Assembly: GCA_948470475.1 (NCBI GenBank)
Contig: OX419341.1
Span: 6,317,853 to 6,381,852, forward strand
Source of the DNA: Galaxea fascicularis
Taxonomy: Eukaryota > Cnidaria > Anthozoa > Scleractinia > Euphylliidae
Reading direction: 5' to 3'
DNA: 64,000 bases
Shown: positions 61,901 through 64,000 of the stretch, in pieces
Position numbering within the stretch: position 1 is the stretch's first letter
Layout of the letters: each line of letters opens with the position of its first letter
The notes under the pieces: generated by a model
The model's input: the letters and a program-made list of their open reading frames with translations, nothing else
The model's database searches: none
What the model was told of the DNA's origin: nothing
Translations under genes and position numbers: made by a program

Positions 61901-63540
61901 TAAAGGTGAGCACATCCTTTTCGACACGCAATTCTCATGCACGAGAATGGAAGGTTTTTCAGTTTTGGATATGATATAGTCACTTTTTGATGACAGGCAA
62001 ACTGATAATATCTGAGGCTATTTCACCAACACTTCGGTCGGATACCTTTAAACCTGGCTTACCTGGAAAATCTGGTAAAACCAGACTGACTAGTCTATTT
62101 CCAGTCTGAGACTTGCTTTCTTCCAAATGCTAGTAAGACTGGTAAAACCAGGCTCGACCAGGTTTACCAGACTTTCCACCAGGCTCTCAATATCAGGGTG
62201 ATTTGAATTTTCTCGACGTCTAACCTCCAACGTTTTTTGCACGAAACGTCGTCATTTCCCATATGTAATCACCAGCGGTCTACATATAAACATATTTGAT
62301 TTGAAATCTAGCCTTAATCAGCATTAAATCCACACTGAGACGCTCTTACGCATGAATGTCGAAAACCTCCCTTTGAACTAAAATTAATATCTCAGTACGC
62401 TGACCAATCGGAAGTAGCTTTAGTTCTCTTCACAGAGTTAATCAGTGCAAACTTTCATATGCAATCTGCTCAATTTCCCTTATCACTATGTTTAAGTCAA
62501 TCCGTAATTTTGTAATGTTTTCTTCTTCAAAGGCCCATTACTCTTTTATCGATGAAAATTTCACCAACCACCGTGAACTGGCTCGGATATCTGTTACAGG
62601 TAGGGTGTGATACTATTCACCTAAAATACAAATGCATAGAATAAGCTGATGGCACCATAGCATGCAAGTTGGAGTTGTCATAGTTCTGATGTTTTCTATG
62701 TGACTGCAGTCGTCAGTCACTTTCTTAAAAAATAGTAAAAAACCTACCAACATTGGTCGTTCCGAAATTCAAAAGGGAACTGGGGCGAGTTTCAAATTTT
62801 GAAGTAATCGATAAATTGACACCATCACATGAAAGATAACATTGAGATTGGTGGTTTAACCAAGTTTGATACTTTTAGGTTGAACAGAGACCAAGTTATG
62901 GACCTTGAAACATAGCTCAAAATCCGTACAAACGTCTCTAATTTTGAGGCTGCGTCCCCCAAAAACATGGTTTTTTTGATGGATCATTTTTTTTTAATGT
63001 TGTGTAGCGTTTCTTTTTTAAAGTGCCTATGAAGTAAAAAGTTATGCTTGCTTATTTGAAAGGCCTTTACAAGCGAGTAAGAATGGCTTTTTCTTTTTCG
63101 AAAGATCGTATTTCATTCCCGAGATATTCAAGCTTTTGCTTCAAAATTGATGACGTCACAAATGGTTCAAGGGAGAATATACACCACAAAATCAAGAATA
63201 TTTATAGAAATATTTGACTGATGCCATTCAATTTTGTGATGTATATTCTTCCTTGAACCATTTGTGACGTCATCAATTTTAAGCGCAAATTTGAATACCT
63301 CGGGAATAATTATAGAAAATCTTTCAAAAAGGAATGTGCCATTGTTACTCACTTTTAAGGGCCTTTTGAATAAGCAAACCTAATTTTTTTACTTCATTGG
63401 CACTTTAAGTACTAAACACTCCACTTACTGATTTCAGTGTTCTCTTTCAGCTGCTGTCCTGAATAAGTGCAGTTTTCTGAGTGGGTTCTGTAATTGGAAG
63501 TCGAATCTTCTCCAGGGATCATCTTGGAATACTGGTGGAG
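49850..63540 (+). CDS. Multi-lectin secreted/receptor protein (2 CTLD, F-type lectin, PA14, MAM-like), 3' end off window
   Basis: Twelve plus-strand exons join to 2272 nt (757 codons plus one base) without a stop. Layout: signal peptide (1-20), C-type lectin 1 (20-172), C-type lectin 2 (172-302), F-type lectin (302-434), PA14 (434-618), a Cys-containing region of unknown type (618-728), and a MAM-like start with C-x-F-x-x-G-x-C-x-W (from 728). Neither C-type domain shows the WND calcium motif, so calcium-dependent sugar binding is uncertain. Introns at domain borders are phase 1. By family, such domains bind glycans outside the cell, so a role in microbe or symbiont recognition or adhesion is inference. 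I do not recognise a named orthologue. The gene continues past 64000, so a transmembrane segment cannot be judged. Confidence 0.85.
51341..51533. repeat. (GACA)n/(GACG)n microsatellite
   Basis: About 190 bases of CAGA/CGGA-type units, ending 80 bases before the C-type lectin 1 exon. Confidence 0.92.
51615..52070 (+). CDS. Lectin gene exon 2 (C-type lectin domain 1)
   Basis: One exon holds a whole domain: GWYQINNRCVFVS, WNNARKACNEKGAELMM, QWRWLNGTMI, EDRRCGVIENF, YICEK. The Cys pattern and A-x-x-A/N-C helix fit a long-form CTLD. An insertion DDDDGG precedes the helix. Motif SAEPSPED stands where EPN would be; no WND. Phase 1 both ends. Confidence 0.88.
53036..53144 (-). pseudogene. LINE reverse-transcriptase C-terminal fragment
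   Basis: Reverse strand reads TWNALLSHIRNETNLNIFRQ then SLKTHYFKMPFH and a stop, the W-N-x-L-x-x-x-I-R tail of non-LTR RT proteins. Lies in the intron before C-type lectin 2. Confidence 0.7.
53228..53617 (+). CDS. Lectin gene exon 3 (C-type lectin domain 2)
   Basis: Encodes VNNTCEQGYTFITDSCYMIN, WEDAEGDCKRKEGYLAIIDT, WLWLDGTSLDS, GETCIAAH and YACES. A divergent CTLD in one exon, phase 1 both ends. No EPN/QPD or WND calcium motif. An upstream ATG at 53131 belongs to the intron, not the gene. Confidence 0.85.
54593..54699 (+). CDS. Lectin gene exon 4 (F-type lectin, first part)
   Basis: Encodes GNVAYKSFTQSSSVATGSNS then SFAVDTNLTTCFYSKK. Matches the opening NVAL.K...QSS...AVDGN of F-type/F5-8C lectins. 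Acceptor cgaaag has a poor pyrimidine tract, the weakest junction in the gene. Donor gtaagt. Confidence 0.78.
55099..55387 (+). CDS. Lectin gene exon 5 (F-type lectin, second part)
   Basis: Encodes ESDPWLKIQLPKEFSIYKVR then IENMKN, LRCEKNE and GEFLLVKVPN...LCLVTVLG. The DPW-x-(K/R)-I-x-L and Y-K-V-R-I-x-N motifs are typical of the fucolectin fold. Overlapping frames in this exon are shifted artefacts. Confidence 0.85.
56501..56658. mobile_element. 158-bp MITE with 8-bp duplication (hAT-like)
   Basis: Termini AGGGGGAGGAACAG and inverse; CTTGCTAG at 56493-56500 and 56659-56666. Interior is a purine-rich GGGAGAA series. Confidence 0.82.
57496..57600. repeat. Palindromic element
   Basis: GGAAATCTCAGACC and its inverse flank a core with CCTCGTATTGACCTCGCTATCG. 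Probably a small MITE in the PA14 upstream intron. Confidence 0.55.
57847..58043 (+). CDS. Lectin gene exon 6 (PA14, part 1)
   Basis: Encodes ESVTNANGVLREVWYTGTED and then APSNFGSYYAQKLSVYMK. G-x-L-R-E-x-W-Y opens PA14 domains. The donor is GC (AAG|gcaagt), not GT. Confidence 0.82.
58519..58697 (+). CDS. Lectin gene exon 7 (PA14, part 2)
   Basis: Encodes VNESGHHTFYMTCDRECELW then IYDTGD...PKLLIKLNDNN...LEWDR. G-x-x-T-F-Y...D-D-x-x-E-L-W is the PA14 core. Donor gtacga. Confidence 0.85.
59368..59992. mobile_element. 625-bp foldback element with 9-bp duplication and an expanded array
   Basis: Termini GGCATGTACTAAAACCAGGA are inverted; ATCGCAACC lies at 59359-59367 and 59993-60001. Arms continue through CGAATTTGACGGTG and GTTTACCCA. 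The left arm carries about 12 GGAACACC/GGAACAGCC units absent from the right arm. Confidence 0.85.
60166..60341 (+). CDS. Lectin gene exon 8 (PA14, part 3)
   Basis: Encodes VPSKQTSKPTFLSRCRLYGI then EVYMRE...DHLSVGIKFPNGHEEKP. The YxIE(V/A)...E...DHLSVGIxxPNG pattern closes PA14. An internal tatag is not used. Donor gtgtgt. Confidence 0.85.
61428..61514 (+). CDS. Lectin gene exon 9 (unknown region)
   Basis: Encodes GERHLKFGDIRFHPGNQFSA then EIGSFMSITG. Phase 1 both ends. No domain recognised. Confidence 0.72.
61730..61905 (+). CDS. Lectin gene exon 10 (Cys-containing region)
   Basis: Encodes YYNYCCQGMFCPDCNLKVFI then NNTYTLNSS...PMDCRENVFNLSLNANAPPGKYSIK. Five cysteines and N-glycosylation sequons (NNT, NSS, NLS). 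Family unknown; could be a small beta-sandwich. Confidence 0.78.
62533..62599 (+). CDS. Lectin gene exon 11
   Basis: Encodes AHYSFIDENFTNHRELARIS then VT. Frame-compatible between tcaaag and gtaggg. Confidence 0.65.
62762..62974 (+). repeat. 213-bp dispersed repeat, copy 2
   Basis: Direct copy of 34306-34518 with scattered substitutions, in the intron before the MAM-like exon. Confidence 0.85.
63023..63404. mobile_element. 382-bp TTAA-flanked palindromic MITE
   Basis: AGTGCC(T/A)ATGAAGTAAAAA is inverted at the two ends, and the arms extend toward the centre (CATTTGTGACGTCATCAATTT). TTAA at 63019-63022 and 63405-63408. Confidence 0.8.
63451..63540 (+). CDS. Lectin gene exon 12 (MAM-like start), last clear exon
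   Basis: Encodes AVLNKCSFLSGFCNWKSNLL then QGSSWNTGG. Resembles the C-x-F-E-x-G-x-C-x-W opening of MAM domains. Ends one base into a codon at gtattt. Confidence 0.72.
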
Positions 63541-63856
63541 GTATTTTGGGGGGAAACACATATAAACACTTAATTGCCATCTTCCCTTCTGTGGCTTTTC
63601 AAAGATATTGAAACAAATATCACAAGCAAATATTTCAAAAAGTTAACAACTATTCACCGAAGCAAATATCTACTACTGGCTACCGACGTGAATAATTGTT
63701 TCAGTGCTCAAAAATGATGATTCTGAACTCATTTACTCCTGTCAATAATTACGATTTTCGCGCGAGTTGCTCGGAAGTGAACCGATAATCCTGACTTTGA
63801 GTACTAGCCAGCCAGGCAGAGCGCGTGAAAAACGCTATCCACTTGTTTCATTCCAG

Positions 63857-63863
63857 AGATATG
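63857..63863 (+). CDS. Possible 7-nt microexon of the lectin gene
   Basis: AGATATG sits between cattccag and gtaagtc and would keep the phase (1 to 2). Only splice-site quality supports it. Confidence 0.2.
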
Positions 63864-64000
63864 GTAAGTCAAATACGGTATCCACTGTTTTAGTATATAC
63901 TTAAACATTATGGACTAAGGATATATTTCTATTGTAAGAAAAGCAGTGTCAAATACATATGGTACCTTATGGAAAGTCTATCTATCATGGCACACTGTAT

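Overview
The window is eukaryotic: about 37% GC by eye, small exons with GT/AG borders, long introns, and dense short transposons and tRNA-derived SINEs. Protein content and repeat style point to a cnidarian, most likely an anthozoan and probably a stony coral. That placement is inference.

Region 1 (1174-33342, minus strand) is a near-complete IFT144/WDR19 gene. I traced 43 coding exons from the ATG (33342) down to 1174. They join to exactly 3186 nt (1062 codons) with every splice phase compatible. About 270 C-terminal residues lie off the left edge. The product is a core subunit of the ciliary IFT-A complex: two N-terminal WD40 propellers followed by a TPR-like solenoid. Its introns hold many MITEs, SINEs, microsatellites and palindromes.

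Region 2 (33343-49849) is intergenic. It holds dispersed repeats and a broken Ty3/Gypsy retrotransposon on the minus strand (about 40380-46070). That element has lost its RT core, was hit by SINEs, and carries a 1.24 kb element with about 80 bp inverted termini and a 9-bp target duplication (Mutator-like). Two MITEs follow (46345-46770 and 47895-48102).

Region 3 (49850-63540 and beyond, plus strand) is a previously unnamed multi-lectin gene, 5' complete and 3' open. In order it encodes a signal peptide, two C-type lectin domains, an F-type (fucolectin/discoidin-fold) lectin domain, a PA14 domain, a Cys-containing region of unknown type and the start of a MAM-like domain. Twelve exons join in frame, and introns at domain borders are phase 1, as expected for exon shuffling. 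It is probably a secreted or membrane glycan-recognition protein. It is transcribed divergently from IFT144, 16.5 kb away, and I see no functional link between the two.
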